A DNA stretch of 64,000 nucleotides, from positions 13,393,557 through 13,457,556 of the forward strand of contig NC_092320.1 in assembly GCF_036785885.1 (NCBI RefSeq), written 5' to 3'. Origin of the DNA: Coffea arabica (lineage: Eukaryota; Streptophyta; Magnoliopsida; Gentianales; Rubiaceae). The notes below the pieces were generated by a model that was not told where the DNA came from, did not search any database, and saw only the letters and a list, made by a program, of their open reading frames with translations. This document shows positions 12,801-27,600 of the stretch, piece by piece. Made by a program: the position numbers and the translations under genes. How positions within the stretch are numbered: the stretch's first letter is position 1; the number at the start of each line of letters is the position of its first letter.

Positions 12801-15800
12801 TGATTTTGGACGAGGACAAAACTACATTGAAATCAAACAGGTACCATACTTCAGGGGTTGTTTGCCTGAATATTGATAATTTATTGGAAATTAAAGAAAT
12901 ATCATCTATTCAGGTTCCAAAACAGTGAAGTGAACATTACAGTCGATCTTAGAGGAATCAACTATAAAGTTGATTTCTTAGACATTGACTACTTCTTTGT
13001 TCTTTTTTCACTGTTTCTTTCTTCTTCTTATGTGACACTTCTCATTTCTTCTCAAACTCCATCCATTCCTTTCTCTCCTCCTACAGTCACTTTTCTAGTT
13101 TTGGGGTGGTAGTTTGATACTGATGGTGGTCCTGGTGTTGCTGGTTGTGGAGAGGGAGATTTTGGAAGTGAAAGATGCCGTAGGAGGCACGGCTCACATG
13201 ATCTTTCTCTGTGGCTGCTCTTCTGCTCTCTTGTTGTGTGCGCATATAGAAAATTTATGAAGAAGGATAGGAGAAGGGAGTAGGAGAAGGGAGAAGGGAG
13301 GAGAAAGCGAAGAAGAGATGGACAGGAAGGAGTTTGAGAAGAAAAGGAAGAATGGCAGCGCAAGACGTAGATGGAAGCGCCATAAGAAAATTTCACTACT
13401 TTGGGATCTCTAATAAACCAACAATACATAGTTATTGTCCAACAAAAAATCAATATTTGGGTACATAACCTAGACTTTATGCTTAATGTGAATTGCTTAA
13501 TACCTGAGGTTTGTTTATCCTTACTATTGAGCTGCAGCCCGCAGAGTCGTTCATGACAGTCATGGAAGAATATGTGAAGGATGCCCCACAGACTCTGATG
13601 CTTCCATGGAGGGTGGTAAGTCTGCGTATTTTTTACTTTTTTTTGGGGGGGGAGGAAAGTCTTTTCCTTTATTAATGTAAAAATGAAGCTTAAACAAGTG
13701 GATGGACTCCCTCAACCACTACAAGAAAACAGTATCAATCAACAAGGAAGTAGAGGACCAAATACTATGCACATACTCGCTGTTACATCCAAGGGCTAAT
13801 TGCTACCTGATCACAGAAAGATATCCAGATATATAATCTGATAAGATCTTTTAAAAAGATATCCCTGTAGTCCGCTTTGAATTTTTTTAAGTTACTCAAC
13901 ATTGTGCAAGTTGCTCTTGCATCATGTCATGTATCATCTCTGTTTAACTCCTGAATGGCCATCTACCTAGACACACCTGCCATGTAATAGTTTTTTTAAA
14001 GGGAAAGCCAAAATTCCAGAGTTACTGATTGTTGAGGCTATTGAAGTGAGAAATTTCAGTGCTAGAATTTTCAGGTAGTATTTAGAAAAATTTAAATGTA
14101 TTAGAGGCATCTATTGTTAAATCAAGTCATTAAAGTTTCTTTTTTCTCATGTCATAGATAGCTGGGCTAAAACTTGAGTTAGACAGATCCATTAACAAAG
14201 TTATACCAACAAAATTACTGCTGGATATCTGTTATAAGTTTCTTGAAAGTTAAACAACCTGATCTTCTTGTTATAAGTACCTTGTAAACTTCATCGAGCA
14301 ACTCGCTTGTAATTTAGGGTCTCCATCATAATGCAAGAGGGTAGACTGCAGAGTTGTCCTACGTTTGCACTATGTTGTCGCTTGGTTATCAATTTTTTTG
14401 AAAAAACGGTGGATCACTGACTAACACTGTGCAATGCAGAAGTGTACTAGTGTTGCACATGCTTATTATCACATATTCCAATATTAACCATCCTTCTTTT
14501 AAAATTGTATTCATTAATATAACTGCATTACACTTGCAATATTTCTGGAATTTATAGCTTTGGTTTATTTCACTTTGCATAAGTTTTAATGGTGAAGACC
14601 TAATAGCTCTGATATATTTAAAGTTAGCCAAATTTGATTTGATTACTACTCAAAAGCTCCTATACTTCAATTTCCTTGCATCGTGATTGGTGCAATGCCC
14701 TGCCCTATAGCTTTACCTTTTGAAGTCTGACAAAAACTATCTTAAAATACTGTATAAGGAATCAACCGCCATGGTGTTTTTGACATGCATAGGTACAAAA
14801 AATGAAATGTCTTAATAAGAAAAGCTCATTTGTGTTTACTTTAGTATTCCATTTTCTTATGTCATCAGGGTGATAATGACAAAGTTAGAACTCCCAAAGC
14901 AACTATTGCAGTAGATTCTAGCTTGGACATAAATCATGAGCTAAGTGATGGTGCAGAAAATTGTTCAGACCCCTCTGTAGTTTCTGATAAGGTCTCAAAA
15001 AATGAAAATACTGAAAGTTCTGCTACACCTCCAGTTGCTGATTTATTGGTAAGGCCATCTTGAACTTGTAAAAATTCTACCAGAAGGCATGGTTAAATCT
15101 TTTGATTTTTAAACTTTGCCTTTTCTTTTAGAGCCTTGATGATTTATTTCCAGAAGCATCTCCAATGGAGGACACAGATTCTGCTCCTTCAGCAATCATA
15201 AGACCTGGTTGTTTTCTTTCCCAAATTATTGATGTCAATTTTGTTAAGAATGTAGTTTATGTTTATTCTAACAAGTCATAACAATGCATTACAGGAGATC
15301 AGTTGAATACCTCTCTCAATCCGGATTTGATTAGTCAATCTACTAGCTGGGAGCTTGAACTTGTGTCAGCTCCAAGCTCTAACCTGGCAGTTGTTACAGC
15401 AAGTACACTGGTTAGCCCTTCCAGGAAAATATTGCTTTTCGCCTTTCGGTAAATCTCCTAAATGCAATGTTACCTAGGGGGCATATACGGCTTCCTCTTT
15501 CCCCTTTTAATGGACAGAAGGACCTTTTTGGCCTAAGTGGTTGGAATGTTAGGATTGATCTAAAGAAAAGTTATGCAGGATCTTTAACATATGAATGTTA
15601 AACGTAGAAGGCAATCAAAAGTAGTTTGTCTAGTGTTAATTTTTTCACTAGCATTGAAATTTGTTTATCAATTTACAGTGATAGTTATATGGTTCACGAT
15701 CAAACATCCTGCTTAAAATCATGGATGATCCGGCACTATTTCGGAGAGTGGTTCCTCTCTGATTAACAGTTTGATTAGCAAGGTGGACCATTTTGAAGAG

Positions 15801-16406
15801 TGGTTTCTCTCTCAGTAATAGTCGGATAAGCAAGAGTGAGGTTAATCGCTAGCTTAATTGAGCCATGAATGTTTAGGTTCTTATTAACGAAAAAATATTG
15901 GGGTAGTTTTGTAGTACTGAATTTGTAGGAAACCCATATGATTGTCAATGTTGTAAACCAAGTTGTCGTCAGAGTTTCTTGACCAAGATGCTTGTGGTAG
16001 AAGCATGCACTTTTCTTTGAATGAGTTTCTTGTGCCATAAAATCTCTAATGATATTAGCAAATTCAGGGTGGTGGACTAGACAGATTGACCTTGGATAGT
16101 TTATATGATGTTGCATTGGCAAAAGCAAATCCGAGTGGAATGAACCAAGGGTCAGGAATCTCATCAAATCCCTTTGAAGATGCTAGTTATGAACTAGCTC
16201 AGTATCCACATCATGTGGCTCAGAGTATAGAACCTCCTGCTGAAGCTCATACATCAGATATGGCGCAAAAACAAGAAGTATACATGCAGCAGGAGCAGCA
16301 GGTTATGGTAGTTCATGAATCAAGTCATCCCTTTGGGAATCCTTTTGTTGATCAGGGCACCGCTTGTCCATCTCAGAGCCAGTCACTCCATGCTAGCTCA
16401 ATCTGA
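9868..16406 (+). CDS. ANTH-domain clathrin assembly protein (AP180/CALM family, like Arabidopsis At2g01600/At1g14910)
   Basis: An endocytic adaptor that binds PtdIns(4,5)P2 through an N-terminal ANTH domain and recruits clathrin at the plasma membrane or trans-Golgi. Fifteen coding exons keep frame: 9868-9969, 10057-10126, 10480-10577, 11517-11658, 11733-11833, 12104-12187, 12339-12389, 12469-12534, 12608-12673, 12760-12840, 13538-13615, 14869-15048, 15132-15207, 15295-15410, 16068-16406; 549 aa. The protein starts [20 protein letters not shown]. The lipid-binding [14 protein letters not shown] motif (K-x9-K-x-K-H) is intact at about residues 42-55. ANTH helices continue through [26 protein letters not shown] and [13 protein letters not shown]. 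The C-terminal half is disordered, with DDLFPEA, the family block [13 protein letters not shown], and two NPF motifs (SSNPFED, FGNPFVD) for EH-domain partners. Length and order fit the family. No lesions seen. Confidence 0.93.
13052..13453. other. Purine/pyrimidine-biased stretch in intron 10 of the ANTH gene
   Basis: A GA-rich tract (GGAGAAGGGAGAAGGGAGG and similar around 13270-13310) gives a 133-aa antisense open frame of low complexity. It lies wholly inside an intron, and I see no protein homology. It is marked so that it is not taken for a gene. Confidence 0.6.
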
Positions 16407-16815
16407 ATTGATGATGGGATCAGCTTCTGTATAAAGTCAGCAATCTTATGTGCAACTAACTCAGTCTTATGAAGCCAAGAAATATGCAATATGTGCAGTT
16501 TTTGGTTCTATATTTTAGGCTTGACCGCTTGCTTTCACTTGTTCAGCCACTAGATTAATGTGGCTTTCATTTTTGAGTTAGATTTACGTGAGAATAGTTT
16601 TTGAATAATCTAATGTAAGTTCTCTTTGTTTTGTTTGGATTCTACAGTCGGAAAATTCCTTCAAGCGCAGAATGGTTTAAATTGTTTATTCTATTTATTT
16701 ATAAACAATTGAATAAACTTCACAGTTCATACTTCCAAAAGAAATTATTAATTATAAAATTTCCATTTCCGTTTGCCTTTCAACTAGATTGTATTAACAA
16801 AAAATAACTCTCAAG
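16407..16815 (+). other. 3' flank / 3'UTR of the ANTH gene
   Basis: T-rich, UTR-like DNA following the stop codon. An exact polyadenylation site is not evident. It ends at the hAT-type MITE. Confidence 0.4.
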
Positions 16816-17559
16816 TAGGGGTGGGCGCGGGTCGGGTACCCCTCCCATTCACCATTTGGCAGACCCAACCCGCACCTTGCGGGTCAGCCATTTTCTGACC
16901 CTTACCCGTCCCGCATATCAATGGGTACCCTATAACGGGTACCCGCTGAGATAGGGTCGGATCAACGGGTACCCGCCCCGCCCCGTTTATCATTTAATTT
17001 TTTTAAAAAAAATGATTTATACCAATTTAATTTTATATTTTACACATTCATTTAAGATTTAATAATTTTTTTCTGAAAAAAGGTTTCCCACCAAGAAACA
17101 AGCATATGAAGAGTATATAAGATGAAGGAAAAAAATTAAAAGAATTCAAAATCAATAAAAGTTTGAAATAAGTAACATAATTTTTAATATATATGTTCCA
17201 CATTAATTAAACTTTTTTCTATAAAATATAAGATCATGACCTTTACAAATGAATCTTGTAAATAAACTATAGTTTCTCATATTTGTAATGCAATTTGTTC
17301 AATAAAATTACTTATTTAGTTCTAACTTATTATTTTATAGTGTGTGTATAAAAATAAAAATAAAAAACATATATATGCAGGACGGATCGGGTACCCGCGG
17401 GTTTTTAATTATGTGACCCTAACCCGCCCTGCATCTTAGCGGATACCCGACCTTCTTTTGACCCGATTAAATAATAAAAATCGGATATCCTAATTTTCGG
17501 ATCGGATCGGATCGAATGTGACGGGTTTTCGGGTTAACGGATAATTTTGCCCACCCCTA
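16816..17559. mobile_element. hAT-type MITE, 744 bp
   Basis: Ends are TAGGGGTGGGC and its exact reverse complement GCCCACCCCTA. The subterminal regions repeat GGGTACCCG-like words and (A)CGGGT motifs on both sides, and the middle is very AT-rich. Short TAGGGGTGG termini with repeated subterminal words are typical of non-autonomous hAT elements in plants. The expected 8-bp target duplication is poor (CTCTCAAG against CTGAATTT), so the insertion is old or the ends are slightly misplaced. No transposase is encoded; the 60-aa open frame is GGGTACCC repeat sequence. Confidence 0.8.
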
Positions 17560-18603
17560 CTGAATTTAATCAATGGCCCTTTGATTTAAAGCTCTTAAAG
17601 TCTTTGTGAGATAGGAAATCAAAGTTTCGAAACTTGCTCCGATCAATTGCCACTATGTATGTGGCTCCTCCAACTTCTCCAATTTCAGTGGTTTGGCTTG
17701 TCCCCTTCCCTCATAGTATGGTATTAGAGTAGGAGAAGACATAAGCATGGATTGTTTACATTAACTATCTCCTTCTAAACCTATAACCACTTTCAGCTGT
17801 ATTATTCTCTACCGCTGATCTCTTTGAAACTGCCCGATTACCGTTCTACACACCGTTTGACGGTCATTCTACTGCTTTTTTCCCTCTGCACTCCAATAAC
17901 ACACTATAGCACTTCTTTGATTCTTCAGAAATCTAACCATTTCACTGTCATTCTACAGCTTTCCACCCTCCACACTCCTCTAACACACTGGAACTCCCCT
18001 TGATTCTTCAGTAATCGATCAATTCTCTTCTGTTAAATACTTGGCCATCAGCGAGCTAACTATTTTGTTGCAACTACAACTTACCCATAGACATAAATAG
18101 TAAATGAATGATGGGATTTTAGGAGAAGGTCCTATCAGTAATTAGAAGATGACCAATTGATGAGCGTAGAAATAGATCTTAATCTTCAAAGATCACATAA
18201 ATCAAGAAACCCTCTACACCGCGCCACCAAAAGACAAATCTTCCATGCTGTTCACCGCACAAACTGGAATATTCAACAAGGGGATCAGGACTTCAAAAGC
18301 TGCAAGGAAACTTCAGCTTTTCTATAGAGTATAGATCATAACTATCATACCAAAAAGAATCTTGACATTTTTGCTACAGGGATTTACGGTTTCACTGAGA
18401 CTCAGTTTTCCATGTACAGAAAATCTAGCCAGTTGGGATATTAGTGACAGCGTATTACACAGAAAAAGAATCTAAACATAGCCGTAATCCATAGAAAAGA
18501 TGAGAAGAATTTTGTAACAAAATTGCCACATAAGTTTGTGGCTGTTCATTGTTTGTACAAAAGGCGTTGACAAATATACTGATCCAATGGAAAAATGACA
18601 GTC
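17560..18603. other. Intergenic/3' flank between two convergent genes, with a tandem repeat
   Basis: Region between the 3' ends of the ANTH gene (+) and VPS53 (-). It contains an imperfect 84-bp tandem duplication (17861-17944 and 17945-18028; shared words GTCATTCTAC, AACACACT and TTGATTCTTCAG). The part nearest 18603 should hold the VPS53 3'UTR. No other gene seen. Confidence 0.5.
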
Positions 18604-21600
18604 TTATCCGGTGAAAAGCTTCCTGAAATCCTTTCGATCTTTCGCTGCCTCCGTTAAAGCAAGGAATCTCTTGAATCCAGTTGTAGCAGCACCTCTTCCA
18701 AGTGCAGCTGCTCTGGCAAGGACATCTTCCCTGGAAATTAAGCTTCCAACCACAGCTGGACTTGTTATTGCAGGTGCTGCAGAGGGAGGGGGTGCAGATG
18801 GGACAGCTGAAGGGCCAGCAATTGCAGGCTGAGTAATTCCTGACCCACGTCGACTAAAATCATCCAATATACTTTGTTGGTCAGTTCTTTTCAGACCCTG
18901 TCGAAACATCAGACAAGCAACAAGCAAAATCAGTACTGTTAAGCCCAAAATATGCAATTGACATTCATTTAATATCCTTACAACCAATTTTGGCCACTTC
19001 ATGTTCTTCCAAAGCTCATGATACAGAAGATGGCTTGGCCAAAATAAATTATGGAGACTAAATGCATATGTTGCTTTATTGAGAGATGAACCAAAAGACT
19101 TATATATTCAACTAATGCAGACCAAGGACAAAAAGCTTGCTATTAGGCTTTTCATATAATAAAATATATAGAAGCACAAGTATTCACGAACTCCCCAAGT
19201 AAAAGTCAAAACATGCAGAAGATAAGAATGCAGCAACCCCACCATAATTCCTCAGTAATCCCACCATTTAGCCAAAAAAAATAAAAAAACTTCTTTAATT
19301 GATTTATCTTTCTACCAAACTTACTAGTGGAACTTCACCAAAGATCAAATAGTGATTTGCAATAATAAGATGTTGCTGACTATCACAAACACTTCCTCTT
19401 TTTTGAAAGAAAATTTGATTTTTCATGAAAATCTAGTCTTGCTACCTAAATCTCCATAATAAAGGAATAAACAAACATAATATATCATCCCCACTTTCTT
19501 ATTCAAACAAACAAAAAAAAGGAAGGTGCAGAACTTTTCATTGCAATACCACAAAACATACTACAAGACACAAGAAATTATAGGTGCATGTCATAAAACA
19601 CCAATCTACAGGCAGGCAGAGAGAAAAAACAAGCAGATAGTAATTTAAGGAATAAGTGCTTTTGTCCTGTCTGACAAATAATTTGAAACAAAAGTTCAGG
19701 AAACTACATGGGACTTGAAGAACCCAGAAAACCTCTCCTTTGAACCCAGATCACCATTTTCCAATCTTCAGACACGTTTCATTCCAATAAATATATAACT
19801 AGCCAAGATGTTACACTTTTTAATACCAGAAACTTCTTATAAGGAATCTATTCGTTATAACATCTGCCAGAGACCAGCTTAGAAAGCAACTTTGGTACCT
19901 TCTAGTAGGCCTTACCAAACTCTTTGCATCAAAATCTAATTATCACATATCCTTGCAGACCATTTTGACATGCCCAGGAAAAGCACAAATTACCTTTAGC
20001 GCAATCAAATTATAAGCCAAAGACCAACATTCCAATCCAATCATTTTTATTTTCACAAATCCAAAAACAATGATAGGTCTGCAAGGAAAGGAGGAGAAAT
20101 GGATCATAAGGTTGGTAATAATGGATTTCAACCTTAAGTTCCAAAATCCGTTGGAATTCAGTAGGTGTTCCCTCTGGCAGTAGTGCACAATATGTATCTG
20201 CAACAGAATCAATCGGGGAGAGTATGACCTGTACAACAAACGAAATTGAATATCTAGGAATGCATGTTATGCAAAAATTTATTGAACGACGCGATAAAGA
20301 TACTTAAAAGTAGAAAACTTCAACTCTAATTTAGTCACAGACCTTCAAGAGTGCTTCTGCCTTGCTCATCTCACGACTAACAAATTTTGAGTAGCTAGAA
20401 GCTCCAGAAGTCTAATCAGAGAAACAAACACATTTGATAAAGAGGTATTATAACATTCATTAAACAGGAATGACATAAATCTAATGACAAGTTTCCTAAA
20501 AACCGATCCTTGAGAAAAATAATTTCAAATTGGTCCCATGACCAACTAGCTAATGAAGGATGAATCGAAGATATCCTGTAATATAGGCTGGCTAATTTAA
20601 CACATCAGCAGCAGGCTTGTACACGGAGAAAAAAAGAACAAATTAGGAAAAGATAGGCAAAACCTCCTGTAGGTGTAGACAACTAGCCCAAAACTAGTTA
20701 TAATAGTCTAATCTTCAGTTTTAACTTGATCCGCCTAAATTCAGAAACCAAAGGCACATTTCTTTCACCCTCAACTAGTTTTTATTGCCTATTCATGAGG
20801 AGTTTAAATGGACAAGCCTGCAATAGTTTTTTTTTTTTTTTTTTTTTTGGAGTTACATGTTGGAATGTTGAGGATGTAATTGGTGTCAATTGAGCTCATA
20901 TTTTGGGTCAAGGTACAAGTAAGCTTTTTCATTGGAAAGAGTAGAGATGTATGCTTTTTGAAAAAATCCTACCACAGTAGGAAACCTTCACCTAGATATT
21001 AGGTTCTCACTCCTTTACTTGCATGATTTAGATTGAGGTCCAGAGGTCATTATAATATTCCCAACACGGGATCCCAAAAACATTGCTGCTCATAACTAAT
21101 GGACTATAGAAGCCAAGTTAAAGTTTAATTAGAAAAATGCAATCATTCAGGATACCTGTCTTCCAAGGGAAGGAATATCCAGAAGAATAGTCTTTACAGC
21201 CTGAGTATCCAACAACATCTGCAAATGCACAAAATCTTATTTCACATCAGAAAATTTTCCTTGCATGAAATGGACCCAAAACTACATGCTTGATTAAAGA
21301 ACAACAATCGTGATCCGAACAAAGTAGATATAAGCACAGATAGAAAGTGTTGATGATAAATTAGACCCAACCAGTGTAGAGAACATGACAGAGCAAGAGG
21401 GCAAAAAAAAAAGGAAGAAGAAGAAGTATACTTGCTGTGCTCCAGTTTCTGATATCTGCTTGCACCTGAATATATTGGAATAAAAACGTGGAGGAAGAGA
21501 TGACGCAAGCTGCATGGTACAGGAGATTATGAGCAGTTCAATCCAAAATGCATGTGGAAAACCACTATAAAAATAAATGTGAGCTATCTAGAACTTTCCA

Positions 21601-24600
21601 TGACAATGAAGATGGTTCATATTTTTAAAAGACAATAGAATGAATGCTAAAGTTGACTAAACTGAAAAAATGAAAAATACAAACTGAACTGATACAAGTT
21701 TCACACTCACCTTATCAAGAAAGAACTGGAAGTAAATTGAAGAAAGAAGGGTTCCAAGTGCAGGGATGCTGCTACTAAATATTGTATTTATTCCATTGAC
21801 ATATCTGCAGGAAAGTTTAGAAGGTGATTGGATTTCTTCCAAACTATTGTCAAAATAGATTAATTAGGTAAGAAACCAATCTTACTCTGATTGATCACCA
21901 ACACTTTCAAGCGTACTCCATGGAACTCGCGTCATTGCAAGCATTTCAGCATCAAATTTAGTTTCTATACCATGTACAAGTGTTATCAATGCTTTTGTTA
22001 TCACCGCCGAAAATTCATCCTGCACCAATGGATCCTTGTCAGAATTTCAGAGTGATATTAGACTTTGAAGAAATCCAAGTACTCAATAAATGAAATTTTT
22101 ACTACCTGTACTTCAGACATATCCACCTTGTCTACAAATTGAGGATCAATTAGTTTGGACACATTTTCAGCCAATTCGCCGGACTGTCACGACAAAAAGT
22201 GTTAGGATATTACTACCATGAAAAGAATCACTATGAAGGAAGTGGAAGACAATAAGATGATACTTGAAAAATCACGCTTACTTATCACCTACTATCAAAG
22301 GCATATCTTAAGCATGGCCAGAGTAAATTGTGCTTTTTCGGTTCTAGTAAAGCTATTGGTTGTGAAAAACAGACCAATACTCACTTGAAAATTTCATATA
22401 TGAACAGAGAAATACTGCGTAACGGGCAGCAGAAAAGAAATAAAAGTTCAATCCATAAGTCATTGACAGGTATTGCAACTCATAAGGAATGAAAAACAAG
22501 AAGAACAATAACAGTATTGTGCCAATCACAATAAAGCAGCAAACAACAGTCACACCAGCTAGAAGAGGAACATCCCCCACCGGTTAAAATTTCTCATTCC
22601 CAATATCAATATAGCTCAGAAAAAAAAGATTAAAAAGAAATAATGATGTGTGAATTTGTAGCTCTAATTCGACTTAACATAGATGCTTCCTATTTGATTC
22701 CCTCTGAAGGTATGTCGACCAACATGTAGTATTTAGCTTCTATTGACAGATTTAACCTTTGTCTTTGTCCTATTAGCACTTAAAACCAAAAAGCTCACAC
22801 CATTATAAACAAATAATGCTATCTAAAATCCCAACTGACCGTTTTGTGGCAATATTCAGCGGTATTTACAATATAACAGATCACCCTTTCGTCCTTATCA
22901 GATGTCTGCAAGTAATGGGTCATTGAAGTAAGATAGAATTAGTACCAAGTACTGAGAAATTATACTTCATATGCCAATTGAGGATCTTTAAAAGGGATAT
23001 TAATACCTTAATTTGTCCATCCATTCCCGTTGCAGCAGCAACAATTCCTGTTCCTCCCTTGGGCAGTCTAGCAAAAAGCTTTGTGGCATATGCTTTAAGA
23101 ATTCTTTGAAATACCTATTGACAAGACAATAAGATACCCTCTAAAAAATATTAAGGCTAAACACAGAGTAGTAAATAGAAGAAGAAACAAAAATACTTCA
23201 CATAAAAAATTCAGAACATCCAAAGAGGAATCTCTGACACCAACAATGAGATTAATATTGAGATGGGAAGAGTAGCAAAATATCAAATATACACCTTCAA
23301 CAAATTGAATAATGTCTGGTTCTTTGTCAAAGCGCTGCAGCGCTTTAAGCTCCTCCTGATGATCAAAAATACCTTCACCAAGAAATGAAACACAAATTAA
23401 AAGCAATAATTGAAAATTCTTCATAGAAAAGGCATAGCAACACTGCAAAATATTAATGCATTAAAGTGCTTCACTGATAGTATTAATGTAGTCAAAAGCT
23501 CATCGGGTAAACACAACGGTGCAATATTAAGAATGAGGTATGAATTATTTGTTTGTATTTTTTTGGCAGAAATTCGACTAGCATCCCCAGCAGCATATTG
23601 AACTTCAAATTAACTCCATTAAAAGTATAGATGCATAAGCATACTATGTGGAAAGGATAAATGGTGAAGCCATGTAGCAAGAAAGATAGATATGTGATCT
23701 ATTGTTCCAAGAACAATGGATGAGTGGTAAATAGAGTGAGTGAATCCTGTCACGGCAGCAGGAAGAAAATGCCAAATGGAAAACATATTTTATATCTTAA
23801 TCAGAAGCTATATACAATATGTCAAATAGTGATGTCAAGCCCTTATCAATTGTTATTATTGGCAGATTTAACAAGGATGTGGAAGTAAAGGAGAAATGTA
23901 TCAAACAGTATGTACAGGAGATGATATGCACAAATCTAGTTGAATCTGATTTTCTGTAGTATATACCTGCATGCTACTGGATAAAATATTTGTTTGGCTC
24001 CCTTCCTCAATTTCCCAAGTTTCTTCCTGTGATTTAGGAGAAAATTCACATCAATAAAGGAATGAAAAGTGAGGAGGAAGGATCTAACACCATGGTAAAA
24101 CGAAAATAAAACCTACATTACCTGGACCAGTTTCTCTAGATTTTCCATGAGAGTCTTCTCTTCCAGTTCCACATAGACCATCAAGTAAGGTTCAAAGCAA
24201 GATGAAATGATCCCTCGAAAGTTAAACTGTCATGTCAATTGACAAGGAAAATTATCAGGTCTAAACAAGATCCCAATTCATGACATGATGTCCGACATCA
24301 AACACAAAGCATAACAATCATGTCAGAGGTTGAGCTCCCCGTTTTCATAACTCAGCAAACATGTGCCAATATGTTCAAATATAAACCATGACTTTGTTCA
24401 AATAAAACAGATTTCTTTCTGTAACTTTGCATCAATTACAATTATAAAATGCAATGTCACCTACTCAAAAGCTCTCTGTGCATAAACACATGAACTGATG
24501 ATTGCCAACTGTGAGAAGAATAGTAAACATGAAATTAGTGTAGGTGTCTAATATGACAGAGATCTTGCACAATTGCTTATAAGGCTTTCAGCAGAAAGTT

Positions 24601-27600
24601 AAAGGTAAAACTCCTATACATCTTAAGGATGAAAAATAAATCAAGCCTCACCCCAGCTGCAGGAGCAGACAAATCTTTGCAGCCATCTGGCTCCTAATGA
24701 CATGAAAGCAAAAGCAAAAAATGGCAGTCAATGAAACAAGATCATCATTCAGGTCGGATGTCTTAACACAATTGTGCATTGACTAGTGTATACCTCTTCT
24801 CCACTTCCCTGATGCCTAGCAAGCTTCTTCTCATACTTCTTTCTAATATCTGAAACATTGTCCCCCCTATCTGCTTCCTCCGTTTCAGTCTTTGTTTCTC
24901 TGTTCTGGACACCACCACCGAATTTCTCCGCCAATTCTTCCTCAAATTCCAGAGTTCGTTGTAGTGCCTCCAGATTGCACCAAAAAGTGATTATCAAAAC
25001 ACCAGAATAAGACAAATCTTTTCCAATATGACTATCAAGATTCACAAAAAACCTTTAATAGGTCAAACAGTCACCAATAACCATCCCATAGAACAAATGG
25101 AGAAAAAAAAAGTCTGACACAGAAGTCTAAATGTGACTAAAATACAGAATGGCTTTTCAAATATACTTATAAAACCTCATATATGTGGAAGAATGCCATG
25201 CCTTATCGTCTACACATCTTAGATGAGTTAAAGTGAATACACTATTGCAGTTGGTTCTTTCGAAAATTTGACTTCTGGTTAAGAATTATACTCCCTGTGA
25301 ATGTAAAGCTCCAGCAGTGATTGGAAGGTTTTGATATAGGGACTAAGCTTTTAAAGCTTGTCCTGCTGCCTGAAGAAACAAAACTTACAGCAGAAGTTTA
25401 GATCAATTTCAGAACTCTGATTATAGCCAAGGCCCTAGGTACAGTTTTGGCAGCAATAACCTTCTTAGAAAATCATTTGGCCTCCAATCCAACATCATAA
25501 ACCCATTACAAACTCCCTTGTGGGCAGTTTTATTATAATCTTCTTAAGTTGCCATTTATGAAATATCAAAGTCTACAAAGAAAAATTAAGTCTTTTCACA
25601 TTTGATTATCAAATTTAGATTGAATAAAGTACCTTCTATTATTTAAATCAACTTTGAACTAAGCATCTCGAAGAATATGCTTGAAGAGAGTTTAAAAGGT
25701 CCTATACACCACACTACTTAATGCCAAAAGCCAACATCAAAAAGTGAACTACACAAATTTCTATTTCCCCCCACAATTTTTTCTTTCTAAATCCAAACTG
25801 TGCTGATGGAAGGATATAAGAAAGTTTTGATCTTTGGGTTCCATAATTCAAATTCTCAGAGGTGGTGGAAGTTTTGATCTTTGGGTTCCATAATTCAAAT
25901 TCTCAAAAGGTGGTGGCATCAGCCCTATGAAGCAGACTTGACCCAACGCAGCAAGGGCTCTGTAATCGGGAAAACTTTCAGAACAACTAACACATCAAAC
26001 CAGCACAATCCCTTTTAATACAGAGGTGCAAATTCCCCAAGACTTGTTTGTTTTACCAACAACGTACAAATGCGTTAACAACTAAACACTAATTATCCTG
26101 CAAATATGCCTAGTGAACTATTTCAGGTCCATGTCAATGTTCTGGACAGATGGGAGAAGTTTACTCTTCTATCTTTACTGGTAGGACTAATACAGAAAGA
26201 AGCGAATTTGGGCAGGATCTTCATTGTTTGATCAATTTCATATTTTTGCACATATAGGCCATCATCTTGACAAAGGAAGTTCAGTGAAAACGCAGATTGA
26301 ATAAACTTGAGAGAGAGAGAGAGAGAGAATTATGATGTAATAGTTCGTATATAACCAGATAAAAGTAACTTACCAACTGCTAAAAAAAAAAAAAAAAGAA
26401 CTTACCAATAACAAAGTTCCAACATCCGGTTTTTCCTTCAAATTATCAAGGATATCTACAAGTTGCTTCCTGGGGGAAAAAAAAGAAAAAGAAAAGGAGT
26501 AGGGTATGAGGCTCTTGGGATAGCTAGAAGATCCTGAGAAGCTTGAGCAAACTTCTTTCTAAATTAGTAGGGTGAGGCTCTTTTTTTGTGTGTGTGCAGT
26601 TGCCCATAAAATTGTCATTACAAACTGTACTATTGCAATTTTGTCAACATTTCAAAACCATTTGCTATTATTTCATTGTATGCAATAGATAAAATTTAAT
26701 GACAACAAAAGCTATAGTCCAAAAAGGTAATTGAAGCAAACAAAGAATTATAACAATTATAGTCAAGGTAATTGAAGAATTGTAAGAAGATATCATCTCC
26801 GGGTTAAGTTTACTTAACAAGTCTGACAAATCGGACAACAACCCAGATGGGGTGTGTTTACATGTCAATGTGATAAAACCAAGAGGAGGGGTGGTCGGCG
26901 GGGAGCGTAAGGACATCTTCTTATTTTCTTAATTGAGCTCCTTATTTAACCTTTTCTTCAAAGTTCTCTTCATGTGTTCTTATTCACTTTTTACACCATG
27001 AGATAATCGCCCTAAAAGAGAATTCCAAAAGTTTTACCATCAAACACTATTTCAATTTTGTGGATAGCCTTTTTAAGAATCACTTGTTAAGTTAATTTCA
27101 CAAAACAAAGGAAAATTGAACAAGCCCTAAATGATAACATGTGCTTGTAACAAACCTTGTCAACTTGCAGAACTGGATGCAAAGCAAATAAGCAACATGC
27201 CATGATGGAGGAAATATTTTCCATATCTCCTCATTCGTTCTCAATCGGCGTTTGATCCAGGAATATCTCCTTTCCGCTTTGTCTAGCTTTGCTAACTCTG
27301 AGAAACAGTTCAAATGAAAAAGATTTTAGGATGCAACACATCATATAAAACTGTATATATTACTTAAAGCAGATTTAAAAGACAACAGTTGTATAAAAGA
27401 AGCCCAAAACAAAGTGAGAGGCCCGGAGGCAGGGCAAAGAGCCAAGTCAACCAGGCTTGACAAATTGATCAGTTTTTGGCCCCAAAAACAAAAAATCACA
27501 AATTTGGACTAACCAGCTCCTTCAAATATCTGTTGATATGAAGTAAGCTCTCTGCTGCAGAAATTCTTTACCAACTCTTCCCTAACTGACGGCTCCAAAG

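Noticed and set aside
13052..13453. 133-aa minus-strand open frame rich in Ser/Pro
   Set aside because: Product of a purine/pyrimidine-skewed intron tract.
15775..16167. 130-aa minus-strand open frame
   Set aside because: Antisense to the last exon and preceding intron of the ANTH gene; no motif.
23095..23448. 117-aa open frame as a separate gene
   Set aside because: It overlaps VPS53 exon 14 in the wrong frame; the true frame reads [20 protein letters not shown].
24749..25045. 98-aa open frame as a separate gene
   Set aside because: It is exon 10 of VPS53 read with intron on both sides.
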